Below, one piece after another: positions 53,328 through 61,919 of a stretch of 64,000 nt of DNA. Below the pieces are notes generated by a model. That model saw only the letters and a list, made by a program, of their open reading frames with translations, did not search any database and was not told where the DNA came from. The stretch spans positions 1-64,000 of the forward strand of contig JAEANN010000020.1 of NCBI GenBank assembly GCA_016841965.1, read 5' to 3'. A program made the translations under genes and the position numbers. Position 1 is the stretch's first letter. Each line of letters starts with the position of its first letter. Origin of the DNA: Candidatus Roseilinea mizusawaensis (GTDB lineage Bacteria > Chloroflexota > Anaerolineae > J036 > Brachytrichaceae).

Positions 53328-53447
53328 GTATGTGCGCCCGTTCTGCTGCACATCTTGCTTAGATTCAGTATGGAGTGCTACATTCAAAGCGTGCTGCTGC
53401 CCATAATCGGCTGCAACCTCGGCGCTACCTGCCACAGGAGATGAATC

Positions 53448-54314
53448 ATGCGCTTTGGGATGTCGGGTTGCTTTCTGCCTTCCAACATGGATGATCTCAC
53501 GCCGCAAATGTGCCGGCGTGTGCGGGCGCTGGGATTCTCCGGCATCTTCACCCGCTTCCGCGACAATCACCCGCTCGACACGCCCAAGTCGAAAGCCGAC
53601 CGCGTGCGGCAGATGATGGCCGATGAGGGCGTGCGCATGTATCAGTGCACCGGCTTTTGGCAGAATCTGGTCACGCCGGATGAGACACAGCGTCGCGAGT
53701 CAGTGCGCGTGTTGCAGGGCGCGCTGCGGCTGGCCGGCCGGCTGGGCGCGCGCGGCATCGACACCGGCCCCGGCTCGATGAATCCCGCCGGCCCCTGGTT
53801 CCCACATCCCGATAACTGGACGCCCTCGGCCCGCCGGCAACTGGTGAAGAGCCTGAAGGAGGCGGCGCCGGCCGCCGAGGACGCCGGCGTTTATCTCAGC
53901 CTCGAAGCCCATCAACTCGTCACTCTCGAAAACGCCGAGATCACCCGCGAAGTGCTGGACGAAGTTGGTTCTGCGTGGGTCAAGAACGATTACGACCCGG
54001 CCAACTGGATCACCCGCGAGATGGTCTTCAACACCACGGCGGCGATCCATCATCACTTCGATGTGCTGGGCCACCACATCATCAGTTGCCACGCCAAAGA
54101 TATCTGGATCGAAAACCGGCTGGCCTTGCATTTGCAAGATGGCTGCCCTGGCAAGGGCCTGATGGATTTCAGAACGCTGTTCCGCCGCATGGAAGCGCTG
54201 AACCCCGACTACCCGCTGATTGCCGAAGGGAACAGCACCGAGGAATTGCCCGAAGTCAGCGCCTTGTTCCACCAACTCGCCGGCGAACTTGGAATCACAG
54301 TCATTCAGGATTGA
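53448..54314 (+). CDS. TIM-barrel sugar isomerase/epimerase (xylose-isomerase-like)
   Basis: A 288-residue AP-endonuclease-2-like barrel. Metal-ligand positions are in LSLEAHQLV (Glu), VKNDYDPANW (Asp), ISCHAKDIWIE (His) and PLIAEGNST (Glu). Enzymes of this family isomerise or epimerise sugars, keto-acids or inositols. CAGGAG lies 7 nt before the ATG. It is first in a rightward operon that diverges from the rhamnose operon, so its substrate may be a rhamnose-related sugar. Confidence 0.85.
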   Translation: MRFGMSGCFLPSNMDDLTPQMCRRVRALGFSGIFTRFRDNHPLDTPKSKADRVRQMMADEGVRMYQCTGFWQNLVTPDETQRRESVRVLQGALRLAGRLGARGIDTGPGSMNPAGPWFPHPDNWTPSARRQLVKSLKEAAPAAEDAGVYLSLEAHQLVTLENAEITREVLDEVGSAWVKNDYDPANWITREMVFNTTAAIHHHFDVLGHHIISCHAKDIWIENRLALHLQDGCPGKGLMDFRTLFRRMEALNPDYPLIAEGNSTEELPEVSALFHQLAGELGITVIQD

Positions 54315-54354
54315 GCGATTGAGCAATTGAGCAATTGAGCAATTGAGCGATTGA
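54315..54354. repeat. 8-bp tandem repeat after a stop codon
   Basis: GCGATTGA, GCAATTGA x3, GCGATTGA in register, starting at the base after the TGA of the isomerase gene. Weaker AACC-rich repeats fill the rest of the spacer to about 54440. Confidence 0.9.
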
Positions 54355-54453
54355 CGCAATATGCACCATCTAACACCCAACACGTAACATGCACCAACCC
54401 TAAACCTTAAGAACCTTAGCAACTTTAACAACCTGAATACCCCCAGAGTACCC

Positions 54454-55209
54454 ATGCCCAACCTTCGTTTTGCAGCCCCACAAGAACGCCGCGTGGCCAT
54501 TGTGACCGGCGGCGCGCGCGGGATTGGCCGCGCCTGCGCCGTGCGCATCGCCGAGGAAGGCCGTGACGTGGTGATTGCTGATGTGCTCGACGCCGGCCCC
54601 GAAGTGGCCCGCGAGATCGAGACGCTTGGCCGGCGCGCGCTGTTTATCAAGACCGATGTGTCGGACGAAGCGGCCGTGCGTGGCATGGTGGCGCAGACCG
54701 TCCAGACGCTGGGCCGGCTTGACATCCTGGTGTGTTGCGCCGGCATCCTGGGCAAAGAAGCGCCCTTCCTCGAGCAGACCTCCGAGATGTTCGACCGCGT
54801 GATGAAGATCAACGTGTATGGCGTGTGGTATGCCCATCATGCGGCCATCCCACACATGCTGGAACGCGGGTGGGGCCGCTGCGTCACCATCACCTCTGGC
54901 GCGCGGCTGGGTGCCACACATGTCCCGCCCTACGGCGCATCGAAAGGCGCTGTGTGGTCGCTGGTGGCGGCGCTGGGCAACGCTTACGCCAAAGAGGGCG
55001 TGTTCGTCAACGGCGTTGAGCCGGGCCGGGCGCTTACCGAGATGGTCGTGCCGCGCTTCTCACCCGAACATCTCGCCAATCCACCCGGCGTGGCTGTAGG
55101 CCGCTACTCCGACCCGGAGGAAGTGGCCGAGGTGGTTGAGTTCCTCACCTCCGAGCGCAACACCTATACCACCGGCTCGGTGTGGAGCGTGAAGGGAGGG
55201 ACGGGGTAG
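54454..55209 (+). CDS. SDR family oxidoreductase (ketoreductase-like)
   Basis: A 251-residue classical SDR. The cofactor motif is TGGARGIGRA, the acidic ADVLD end of strand 2 suggests NAD(H) preference, and CCAGI and the active-site YGASK (Tyr-x3-Lys) are present. The context suggests oxidation of a sugar or sugar acid, as in non-phosphorylative deoxysugar routes, but this is not proved. The start is MPNLRFAAPQERRVAIVTGG; no strong ribosome site is seen. Confidence 0.85.
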   Translation: MPNLRFAAPQERRVAIVTGGARGIGRACAVRIAEEGRDVVIADVLDAGPEVAREIETLGRRALFIKTDVSDEAAVRGMVAQTVQTLGRLDILVCCAGILGKEAPFLEQTSEMFDRVMKINVYGVWYAHHAAIPHMLERGWGRCVTITSGARLGATHVPPYGASKGAVWSLVAALGNAYAKEGVFVNGVEPGRALTEMVVPRFSPEHLANPPGVAVGRYSDPEEVAEVVEFLTSERNTYTTGSVWSVKGGTG

Positions 55210-55211
55210 GC

Positions 55212-55253
55212 GATTCTGGATTGATGCGCGCCACCCAATACGCACAACCCTCA
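55212..55253. repeat. Six-heptad array bridging stop and start
   Basis: GATTCTG, GATTGAT, GCGCGCC, ACCCAAT, ACGCACA, ACCCTCA in 7-bp register, from 3 bases after the SDR stop to 4 bases before the next ATG. Confidence 0.75.
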
Positions 55254-55257
55254 ACCC

Positions 55258-56529
55258 ATGACACACCCTGCTTTCTATCTGCCGGAGAACCCGGCCTACA
55301 CGATTCTCGACAGTCTGCATGACTCGGTGCGCTTCGCCCGGCATTGCCTGACCGATTATCGCGGGCATCGCTGCGCCACCTCTTCATTTGTGGACCCCGA
55401 CGGCGCGCCCATGTTGTGGCACGACTTCGGACCGCTGGAAGGGCCGGGCTGGGCGGCCAACGCCGTGGGCGGCGCGTTTGAGTTGCACGGGTATGCGCGC
55501 GTAATGGGCCGGCCCGATGTGCGTGATGACGCCTTGGGCATCCTCGACCATGTACTGGAAGACGGTTTCATCGATTGGACGACCGGCTTCATCAAGCCGT
55601 ATCGCCACATCCCAGACGACCGGTTGTGCCTGAACTACAAGTCCAACGACGAGTGGTTTTGTCCCGGCTCGCTGGCGTGCATCGGCTCGCAGTTGCTGCG
55701 CTTCGCCGACGCGCTGCCGGCCGGCGACGCCCGCGTGCCGCGCATGCGTCAGGCGGCTATCAAACTGGCCGGCTGGCTCGATGCGCACCTACGGCCGCTG
55801 AAGAGTGGCTGGTTCCCGCGCCGGTGCTACCCCGATGGCGCGCCGTATCCCTTCACGCCGGAGGGGGGCGACGATCCCCTGTTCGAGCGCAGCGCCGACG
55901 GCCTGTTCATCCTGGAATTGTGGGAGCAGTTGACCGGGCGCGGGCTGGCCGACTATCGCAAGCCGTTGCGCAAGTTTGCCCGGCAGGTCGTGAAGCGCGG
56001 CGGCATCTTCGGCAGCATCAACCACGACACCTACGACGAACACGAGAGCGTGGCCTATGCCGTGACGTTCCGCTTGTTCCGCCGGCTGGCCGCGCTGTTG
56101 CGCGACGCCACGTTGAGCGACTTCGCCTACAGGGTAGCGTTGGGTGGGTTGCGCCAGTTCGAGATGAAGGAGGATCGCAACGGCGTGGCGACGCGGGGGC
56201 TGTTGTGGATGGAACGCTCCTGGGACACCGCCTATCTGTGGGAAAACGCCCACGCGGCCCAGGCCTACCTGGAAGCCTATATCGACACCGGCCGCAAGCC
56301 CTACCTTGCCAAGGCGCTCACCATCCTGCGCGCGATTGCCCGCCACCACCATGGCCCGCATGGCTTCCTGAGCGAGGGTGTGGACTGGAACAACCATGTG
56401 TCCGCGCAACACCACTTCGACCACGCCGAGTTCGGCGATATTCGATACACCGAGCCGCTGCTGAACAACCTGCATCTTGCCGAGCCGACCCTGTTCTTCC
56501 TGGAGCGGATCGCGTTGCCGCTGGTGTGA
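55258..56529 (+). CDS. Hypothetical alpha-toroid carbohydrate-active protein
   Basis: 423 residues, mostly helical, with repeated aromatic and acidic segments (SNDEWFCPGSLACIGSQLL, GGIFGSINHDTYDEHESVAYA, MERSWDTAYLWENAHAAQAYLEAY). These look like an (alpha/alpha)6 barrel of glycosidases, lyases or epimerases. No signal peptide. Acidic candidates at the helix ends cannot be assigned. It is third in the rightward sugar operon. I do not recognise the family. Confidence 0.6.
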   Translation: MTHPAFYLPENPAYTILDSLHDSVRFARHCLTDYRGHRCATSSFVDPDGAPMLWHDFGPLEGPGWAANAVGGAFELHGYARVMGRPDVRDDALGILDHVLEDGFIDWTTGFIKPYRHIPDDRLCLNYKSNDEWFCPGSLACIGSQLLRFADALPAGDARVPRMRQAAIKLAGWLDAHLRPLKSGWFPRRCYPDGAPYPFTPEGGDDPLFERSADGLFILELWEQLTGRGLADYRKPLRKFARQVVKRGGIFGSINHDTYDEHESVAYAVTFRLFRRLAALLRDATLSDFAYRVALGGLRQFEMKEDRNGVATRGLLWMERSWDTAYLWENAHAAQAYLEAYIDTGRKPYLAKALTILRAIARHHHGPHGFLSEGVDWNNHVSAQHHFDHAEFGDIRYTEPLLNNLHLAEPTLFFLERIALPLV

Positions 56530-56602
56530 GCGCCGGCCATGCAGGGCAAACCAGCTTCCCTGTCGTGCGTAAGCGTGACACGGATCTGGATAGTCGCTTG
56601 CC

Positions 56603-56629
56603 TGGCACTATTTCGATCTGCGGTACACT
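56603..56629 (+). promoter_or_regulatory. Promoter with -10 close to start, predicted leaderless
   Basis: A -35-like CTGGCA, a 16-nt spacer and TACACT (56624-56629). The -10 box ends 8 nt before the ATG at 56638. Confidence 0.45.
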
Positions 56630-56637
56630 TCGCGCCC

Positions 56638-57054
56638 ATGATGGATGAACATGCTACACCGCGCGCCCGTAATGTGCTGGGCGCAGACCTGAAGCCGTGC
56701 AGCCTCGATCCGCTCACCGGCTGGTACCGCGACGGCTGCTGTAACACCGGACCCGGCGATACCGGCCTGCATTTGGTGTGCGCGCAGGTCACCCAGGAAT
56801 TTCTGCGCTTTTCGCGCGCGCGCGGCAATGATTTGATCACCCCACGCCCCGAATATCATTTCCCCGGCCTGAAGCCCGGCGACCGCTGGTGTCTGTGCGT
56901 GACGCGCTGGATAGAGGCGTATGAGGCCGGCTGCGCCCCGCCCGTCGATCTGGAGGCTACGCACATTTCCGCGCTGGAGTTTGTCGATCTGGACGTGCTA
57001 AAGCAATTTGCGTTATCGCAGCCGGGGGCAGACGCGGGTCGTGTTGCCGGCTAA
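56638..57054 (+). CDS. DUF2237 family protein
   Basis: 138 residues. NVLGADLKPCSLDPLTGWYRDGCCNTGP, followed by THLVCAQVT-like and FPGLKPGDRWCLC segments, are the full DUF2237 signature with its conserved Cys. The family is small, cytoplasmic and of unknown function. The C-terminal ~20 residues extend beyond the core. The stop overlaps the convergent HAD gene by 4 nt. Confidence 0.92.
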   Translation: MMDEHATPRARNVLGADLKPCSLDPLTGWYRDGCCNTGPGDTGLHLVCAQVTQEFLRFSRARGNDLITPRPEYHFPGLKPGDRWCLCVTRWIEAYEAGCAPPVDLEATHISALEFVDLDVLKQFALSQPGADAGRVAG

Positions 57055-57752
57055 CCGGTTTCCAGAATGCGCCAGCCGCGCGCCAGCGCAATCCGGCGCA
57101 GCGCCGCGTTCGGATGCACGCACACCGGCGCGCGGCACAATTCCATCATCTGCAAGTCGCCCAGCGTGTCGCCATACATCATGTCGATGGCAGCCGTCCC
57201 GGCAGCGGCGCGCTGTAGCCACGCTTGCACGCGCGCCACTTTGGCCTGTTCCACGTTCAGCGGCCCATCCAGTGTGCCCGTGGCCAATCCATCTTTCATG
57301 GCCAGCGGGCTGGCAATGGCAACGATGGGCGCAACGATAGCCGCATTATTTCCCAGCTCGGCCACCATGCGCCGGGCGAAGGCGTCGAGAATAGGCTGAT
57401 ACGTGCCCGACACTAGCACGATCTGCGCGCCGTTGCGGGCGTGCGCCAGCAGCTCGCCGATCACGGCCTGCCGGCGCTGCGGCCACATCTCATGTTGGGC
57501 GACCCATTCGCCCATCTCGGCCAGTTGCGTGGCCGAGTAGCCCTGCAAGAGCTGGGCCATGTCGATCACCCAGCGATAGCGTTCGCGCGTGCGGTTGACG
57601 AGGCCGGCTTTGGCCAGCACAGCCGTCGGCAGGTGTGTGGCCAGATAACGCCGGTAGATCCACTTGCGCCCATGTTGCGAGACATACTTGCCCACACCTC
57701 GCCACGTCTCGCCCGTAGTCAGTGTGCCTTCCAGGTCAGATGCGATGATCAT
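57051..57752 (-). CDS. HAD-IB family phosphatase (SerB-like)
   Basis: 233 residues. Motif I is ASDLEGTLT, with Glu in place of the second Asp, as in some ThrH/HAD-IB enzymes. Motif II is LVSGTYQ, then a Lys region, and motif III is MYGDTLGDLQMM. A helical cap lies between motifs I and II. It is probably a small-molecule phosphatase such as a phosphoserine or lipid-head-group phosphatase. It overlaps the convergent DUF2237 gene end. Confidence 0.82.
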   Translation of the reverse strand: MIIASDLEGTLTTGETWRGVGKYVSQHGRKWIYRRYLATHLPTAVLAKAGLVNRTRERYRWVIDMAQLLQGYSATQLAEMGEWVAQHEMWPQRRQAVIGELLAHARNGAQIVLVSGTYQPILDAFARRMVAELGNNAAIVAPIVAIASPLAMKDGLATGTLDGPLNVEQAKVARVQAWLQRAAAGTAAIDMMYGDTLGDLQMMELCRAPVCVHPNAALRRIALARGWRILETG

Positions 57753-57847
57753 AGGTTGGCGGCTATTTTCTCATGCCTCTCCAATCTGGCGTGCGTATCT
57801 TGTGACAGATTTCACAATTGGGTTGTTTGCAAAAGGATGGGTGTGCG

Positions 57848-59275
57848 ATGGAAAGGAAGCCTCGTGTCGTGATCGTGGGGGCCGGCTTCGGTGGATTGCG
57901 TCTGGCGCGCGCATTGCGCCGCGCGCCGGTCGAGGTCGTGCTGGTCGATCAACACAACTACCACGTCTTTCAGCCGCTGCTCTACCAGGTGGCGACAGCG
58001 GCGCTCGATCCCGAAGAGATCGCCCACAACGTGCGCGGTTTGTTTCATCAGCAGTGCAACTTCACCTTCCGGCTGGGCCGGGTGGTAGGCGCAGACTGGC
58101 AGAACAACCACCTGCTGATGGCCGAGGGCCAGCCGATCCCCTTTGACTATCTGGTTCTGGCCGCCGGCGCTGTGACCAACGACTTTGGTATTCCCGGCGT
58201 TGCGCAGCATGCCTTCCCGCTCAAGAGCATCGACGAGGCGGTGCAGCTTCGCAGCCACATCATGCGTCAGTTCGAGCGGGCCGATGCCGATCCATCATTG
58301 ATCGAGCAGGGTGCGTTGAACTTTGTGGTGGTCGGCGGCGGTCCGACCGGCGTGGAAATGGCCGGCGCGCTGGTCGAGTGGTTCCAGATGGTGCTGCGCA
58401 AGGACTATCCGCAGCTCGACGTGTCACGCGCGCGCGTCATTCTGATCGAGGCGCTGGATCGCTTGCTGGCCCCATTAGACGCGCCGCTGCGTGAGAATGC
58501 CCGGCGCACATTGGCAGCGCGCGGTGTGGAAGTGATGCTGGGCGAAGCCGTGGCCGAAGTGCAGCCCGATGCAGTGACGTTGAAAAGTGGCCGCGTGATC
58601 CCGACCCGCACCGTGATCTGGGGCGCGGGTGTGAAGGGCAGCCCGCTGGCTGCGGCGATGGGTCTGGAACTGACGCGCGGCGGGCGAGTGGTAGTCAATC
58701 CGGATCTGAGTGTGCCGGGCCGGCCGGATGTGTATGTGATCGGCGACCTGGCCGCCAGCAGGGATGTGCAGGGCAACCTGCATCCGCAACTGGCGCAGGT
58801 GGCCCTGCAAGGCGCGGTGTATGTGGCGCGCCAGATCGAGCGCCGACTCGGCGAGCGCCGACTCGGCGAGCGCCGGGTGGGCGCGGGCCGGTCGGCGCAG
58901 CCCGATCAGAGCGCCGGCGCGCCGTTTGTGTATCGCGACCCCGGCACGATGGCGACGATTGGCCGGCATGCTGCTGTGGCGCAATTCCCCATCGGTTGGC
59001 GTTTCACCGGCTTTGCTGCTTGGCTGATGTGGCTCTTCTTGCACCTGGTCTTTTTGATCGGCTTTCGCAATCGCATGAACGTGCTGATCAACTGGGTGTG
59101 GAACTACTTCACCTATGACCGCAGCTCGCGCCTGATTCTGGAGAGCGGGGCAGCACAGCGCGCCGCCGGCGACCGTTTGTGGCCGGCGTGGTCTGCCGGA
59201 AAAGATGGTTGTCCACCGTGTGAAAAACCGCACACCGACCCCGCCAAAACCCACGATCGTATAATCGCTGTGTGA
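57848..59275 (+). CDS. Type II NADH dehydrogenase (NDH-2-like)
   Basis: A 475-residue membrane-associated flavoprotein that oxidises NADH and reduces quinone without proton pumping. The FAD motif is VIVGAGFGGLRLA, the NADH motif FVVVGGGPTGVEMAG, and the second FAD contact VYVIGDLAA. The C-terminus has the membrane-anchoring helices typical of NDH-2 (AAWLMWLFLHLVFLIGF). AAAGGA lies 9-10 nt before the ATG at 57848. An internal 15-bp duplication (58844-58873) adds RLGER repeats. Its last bases overlap the start of selD (GTGA). Confidence 0.92.
   Translation: MERKPRVVIVGAGFGGLRLARALRRAPVEVVLVDQHNYHVFQPLLYQVATAALDPEEIAHNVRGLFHQQCNFTFRLGRVVGADWQNNHLLMAEGQPIPFDYLVLAAGAVTNDFGIPGVAQHAFPLKSIDEAVQLRSHIMRQFERADADPSLIEQGALNFVVVGGGPTGVEMAGALVEWFQMVLRKDYPQLDVSRARVILIEALDRLLAPLDAPLRENARRTLAARGVEVMLGEAVAEVQPDAVTLKSGRVIPTRTVIWGAGVKGSPLAAAMGLELTRGGRVVVNPDLSVPGRPDVYVIGDLAASRDVQGNLHPQLAQVALQGAVYVARQIERRLGERRLGERRVGAGRSAQPDQSAGAPFVYRDPGTMATIGRHAAVAQFPIGWRFTGFAAWLMWLFLHLVFLIGFRNRMNVLINWVWNYFTYDRSSRLILESGAAQRAAGDRLWPAWSAGKDGCPPCEKPHTDPAKTHDRIIAV
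58844..58873. repeat. 15-bp tandem duplication in coding sequence
   Basis: CGACTCGGCGAGCGC twice, perfect and in frame. It encodes repeated RLGER in a surface segment of the NADH dehydrogenase. Confidence 0.85.
59260..59265 (+). promoter_or_regulatory. Consensus -10 box at the selD start
   Basis: A perfect TATAAT inside the 3' end of the NADH dehydrogenase gene, 6 nt before the selD GTG. It predicts a leaderless selD transcript in addition to read-through. No good -35 is visible. Confidence 0.55.
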
Positions 59276-60324
59276 CCACCGCTAGACAAATACGGTTGAC
59301 TTCACTGGCCTCGTGCGCGGGTTGAGCGAGTAAGCTCGGCCCCGACGCCCTGGCGCACGTGTTGCGACCCCTTCAGGAACGATTCACACCCGGCCTGTTC
59401 CCCAACCTGATCGTAGGACTGGGGCAGCCGGACGACGCAGCCGTTTACCGGCTGTCGGACGAGCTGGCCGTGGTGCAGACGGTAGATTTCTTTCCGCCCG
59501 TTGTGGACGACGCCTATCACTTTGGCGCTATTGCAGCGGCGAATGCCATGAGTGACGTGTACGCCATGGGGGGCGAGGTAGCGTTTGCACTCAACCTGTG
59601 CGCTTTTCCGGAGAATCTGCCGGAGGAGATTATTGGCGACATCTTGCGCGGCGGGGCAGACAAAGTGTTGGAGGCCGGCGCAGCCATTGCCGGCGGCCAT
59701 TCGGTGCGCGACAAGGAGCCGAAGTATGGTCTGTGCGTCACCGGTTTCGTGCACCCTGTCCACATGCTGACCAAAGGCGGCGCCCGCCCAGGCGATGTGC
59801 TGGTGCTCACCAAGCCGCTCGGCAGCGGTGTGATCACCACTGCCCTCAAGCGTGAGCAGGCCGATCCGGCCCATGTTGCCGAGGCAGTTGATGTGATGAG
59901 CGCGTTGAACCGCGCCGCCGGCCGCTGCGCGCGCGAGGCCGGCGCTCATGCGGCTACCGACATCACCGGATTCGGCCTGATCGGCCATGCCTTGGAAATG
60001 GCCAACCAGAGCGGCACAGCTTTTTGCTTCGACTGGCCAGCCCTGCCGTTTATGGCCGGCGCGCTCGACTATGCCGAACGGTGGATCTTTGCCGGCGGCG
60101 CAGAAACCAACCAGCGCGCCTACCAGGCATCGGTTGTGTTCGATCCTGTGCTGACGGATTGGCAGCGCATGATATTGTTCGATCCACAGACCAGCGGCGG
60201 CCTGCTGGTGGCGCTGCATCCCGGCGCTGTCGATGGGTTCATAGCCGGCTGCCGGGCGCAGGGCGCGCGCGCGTGGGTGGTTGGAGAAGTCATCGCCGGC
60301 CAGGGCATCCAGATTCGCGCATAA
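59272..60324 (+). CDS. selD: Selenophosphate synthase SelD, selenocysteine-containing (in-frame TGA)
   Basis: 350 residues if the TGA at 59323-59325 is read as selenocysteine (residue 18). It makes selenophosphate from selenide and ATP for selenocysteine and selenouridine synthesis. The N-terminus reads RLTSLASCAG-U-ASKLGP. Thus Sec takes the catalytic Sec/Cys position and Lys21 the catalytic Lys, as in family Sec-SelDs. Downstream are GQPDDAAVY, QTVDFFPPVVDD, FGAIAAANAMSDVYAMGG and TDITGFGLIGHALEM. A start at the GTG at 59359 would remove the catalytic loop. The GTG at 59272 overlaps the upstream TGA. Confidence 0.9.
59352..59369 (+). other. Candidate bacterial SECIS hairpin
   Basis: GG-CGCA, loop CGTGT, TGCG-(bulged A)-CC. 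The loop G lies 33 nt after the UGA and is followed by U, within the usual distance for a bacterial SECIS. The stem is only six pairs with one bulge, so this is tentative. Confidence 0.35.
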
Positions 60325-60420
60325 TGGTGCGTGATGCGTGGTGCGTATTGCCCGGTGCGTATTGCGGCACTGTCAATCGCTCAATCGTCAACCCTAAGCC
60401 CTCAATCCCTCAACCTGACC
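60325..60420. repeat. Heptad array after selD
   Basis: TGGTGCG, TGATGCG, TGGTGCG, TATTGCC, CGGTGCG, TATTGCG in register directly after the selD TAA, then CAATCGC/CAACCCT-type heptads with two 1-nt phase slips. It ends near the ribosome site of the next gene. Confidence 0.85.
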
Positions 60421-60442
60421 CAACCATACAAGGAGTGCCCCA

Positions 60443-61801
60443 ATGTCCCTGCCTCGCATTCAAGTGAGTTCCAACCGGCGCTTTCTGGTTACCGAGACCG
60501 GCGAACCGTTCTTCTGGCTAGGTGACACAGCTTGGGAGTTGTTTCATCGCCTGACGCTGGCCGAGGCCGGCCGTTATCTGGAGACGCGCCGGCGGCAGGG
60601 ATTCAATGTCGTTCAGGCGGTGATCCTTGCCGAGCTGGACGGCCTGCACACGCCAAATGCCAACGGCCACGTGCCGCTGTGTGGAGATGACCCCACCCGC
60701 CCCAACGAGTTCTACTTCCGCCATGTAGACAGCGTGATTCGGCTGGCAGCCGAAAAGGGCATCTACATTGGCCTGCTGCCCACCTGGGGCGACAAGGTGC
60801 ACGCCGGCCTGTGGGGCATTGGGCCGGTCATCTTTAGCGTCGAGAATGCTCGCATCTATGGCCGCTTTCTGGGCGAGCGCTATCGCGCCGACACGAACAT
60901 TCTCTGGATTCTGGGCGGCGACCGGCCGGCCGAGGGCTATGAGCCTGTGTGGGCTGCGATGGCCGCCGGCGTCACCGAAGGGCTGGGCTATAAGCCGCTT
61001 TTCACCTATCACCCGCGTGGCGGCGCCAGTTCATCGGCCTGCCTACACCAGGCCGACTGGCTGGACATGAACATGATTCAGTCGGGCCATTGCCTGGTTG
61101 ATGCGCCGAACTGGGAGATGATCCGCGCCGACTACGCGCGCGCGCCGGCCAAGCCGGTGTTGGACGGCGAGCCGAACTACGAGCATCATCCCATCGACCC
61201 CTATCTGCGCACATGGCAGCCAGAGTATGGCCGCTTCACCGATTACGATGTCCGCAAGCAGGCCTATCGCGCTGTGTTTGCCGGCGCGTGCGGCCACACC
61301 TATGGCAGCCATTCCGTCTGGCAGATGTATGCGCGGGGGCGCGAGCCGGTAACGTTTGCCAGCCCGACCTGGGAGGAGGCGCTGTATGGTCCCGGCGCGC
61401 AACAGATGATTCATTTGAAAAATCTCATGTTGTCGCACCCCTATCTCAGCCGTATCCCGGCTCAGGATATGTTGCCAGCAGTTGCCCGCGTGTCGCCCGG
61501 CGTGGATGTGGTGGATGTGAATGATCGCCTGAACTCGATCCGCGCGGCCTACCCAGTTGCCACGCGCGACGCCGAAGGTCGCTATGCGCTGGTGTATTTT
61601 CCGCTGGCCGGCCAGACCTTGCAGGTGGACATGCGCGTGTTGGGCGGGCCGGCGCACACCGGGCAGATTCACGTCAGTTGGTATGACCCGCGCAGCGGTC
61701 AAAGCCATCCGGCCGGCGTGTACCCTGCCGACGCCGGCATTCTCTCCTTTACCTCACCCCTCGGCGGGCCGGACTGGGTGTGGATCGCAACACAGGCCTG
61801 A
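60443..61801 (+). CDS. GH140 apiosidase-like protein (DUF4038)
   Basis: 452 residues. A TIM barrel (~1-350) starts with [25 protein letters not shown], the classic DUF4038 opening. The catalytic candidates are Asp in [11 protein letters not shown] and Glu in [13 protein letters not shown]-terminal beta-sandwich of the collagen-binding-like type ends the protein. GH140 enzymes release apiose-linked rhamnogalacturonan-II side chains. No signal peptide. AAGGAG lies 7 nt before the ATG. Confidence 0.85.
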   Translation: MSLPRIQVSSNRRFLVTETGEPFFWLGDTAWELFHRLTLAEAGRYLETRRRQGFNVVQAVILAELDGLHTPNANGHVPLCGDDPTRPNEFYFRHVDSVIRLAAEKGIYIGLLPTWGDKVHAGLWGIGPVIFSVENARIYGRFLGERYRADTNILWILGGDRPAEGYEPVWAAMAAGVTEGLGYKPLFTYHPRGGASSSACLHQADWLDMNMIQSGHCLVDAPNWEMIRADYARAPAKPVLDGEPNYEHHPIDPYLRTWQPEYGRFTDYDVRKQAYRAVFAGACGHTYGSHSVWQMYARGREPVTFASPTWEEALYGPGAQQMIHLKNLMLSHPYLSRIPAQDMLPAVARVSPGVDVVDVNDRLNSIRAAYPVATRDAEGRYALVYFPLAGQTLQVDMRVLGGPAHTGQIHVSWYDPRSGQSHPAGVYPADAGILSFTSPLGGPDWVWIATQA

Positions 61802-61913
61802 TCCTGGTGTAACGCCCTATCCGACGACATGCCGGCGGCAGGGTCAGTCCTAAGTCGCATCTTGTTTAATTGCCATGCGCCACAGGCGCGCCGGGTGTTA
61901 CCCGCCTGGGATT

Positions 61914-61919
61914 TATAGT
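61914..61919 (+). promoter_or_regulatory. -10 box, predicted leaderless start of priA
   Basis: TATAGT ends 6 nt before the priA ATG at 61926. No Shine-Dalgarno sequence is visible in the gap. Confidence 0.45.

Noticed and set aside
59359-60324. SelD starting at the GTG at 59359
   Set aside because: This start lacks the catalytic Sec/Cys-x2-Lys loop and the LTSL strand, both of which are encoded just upstream in the same frame across the TGA.
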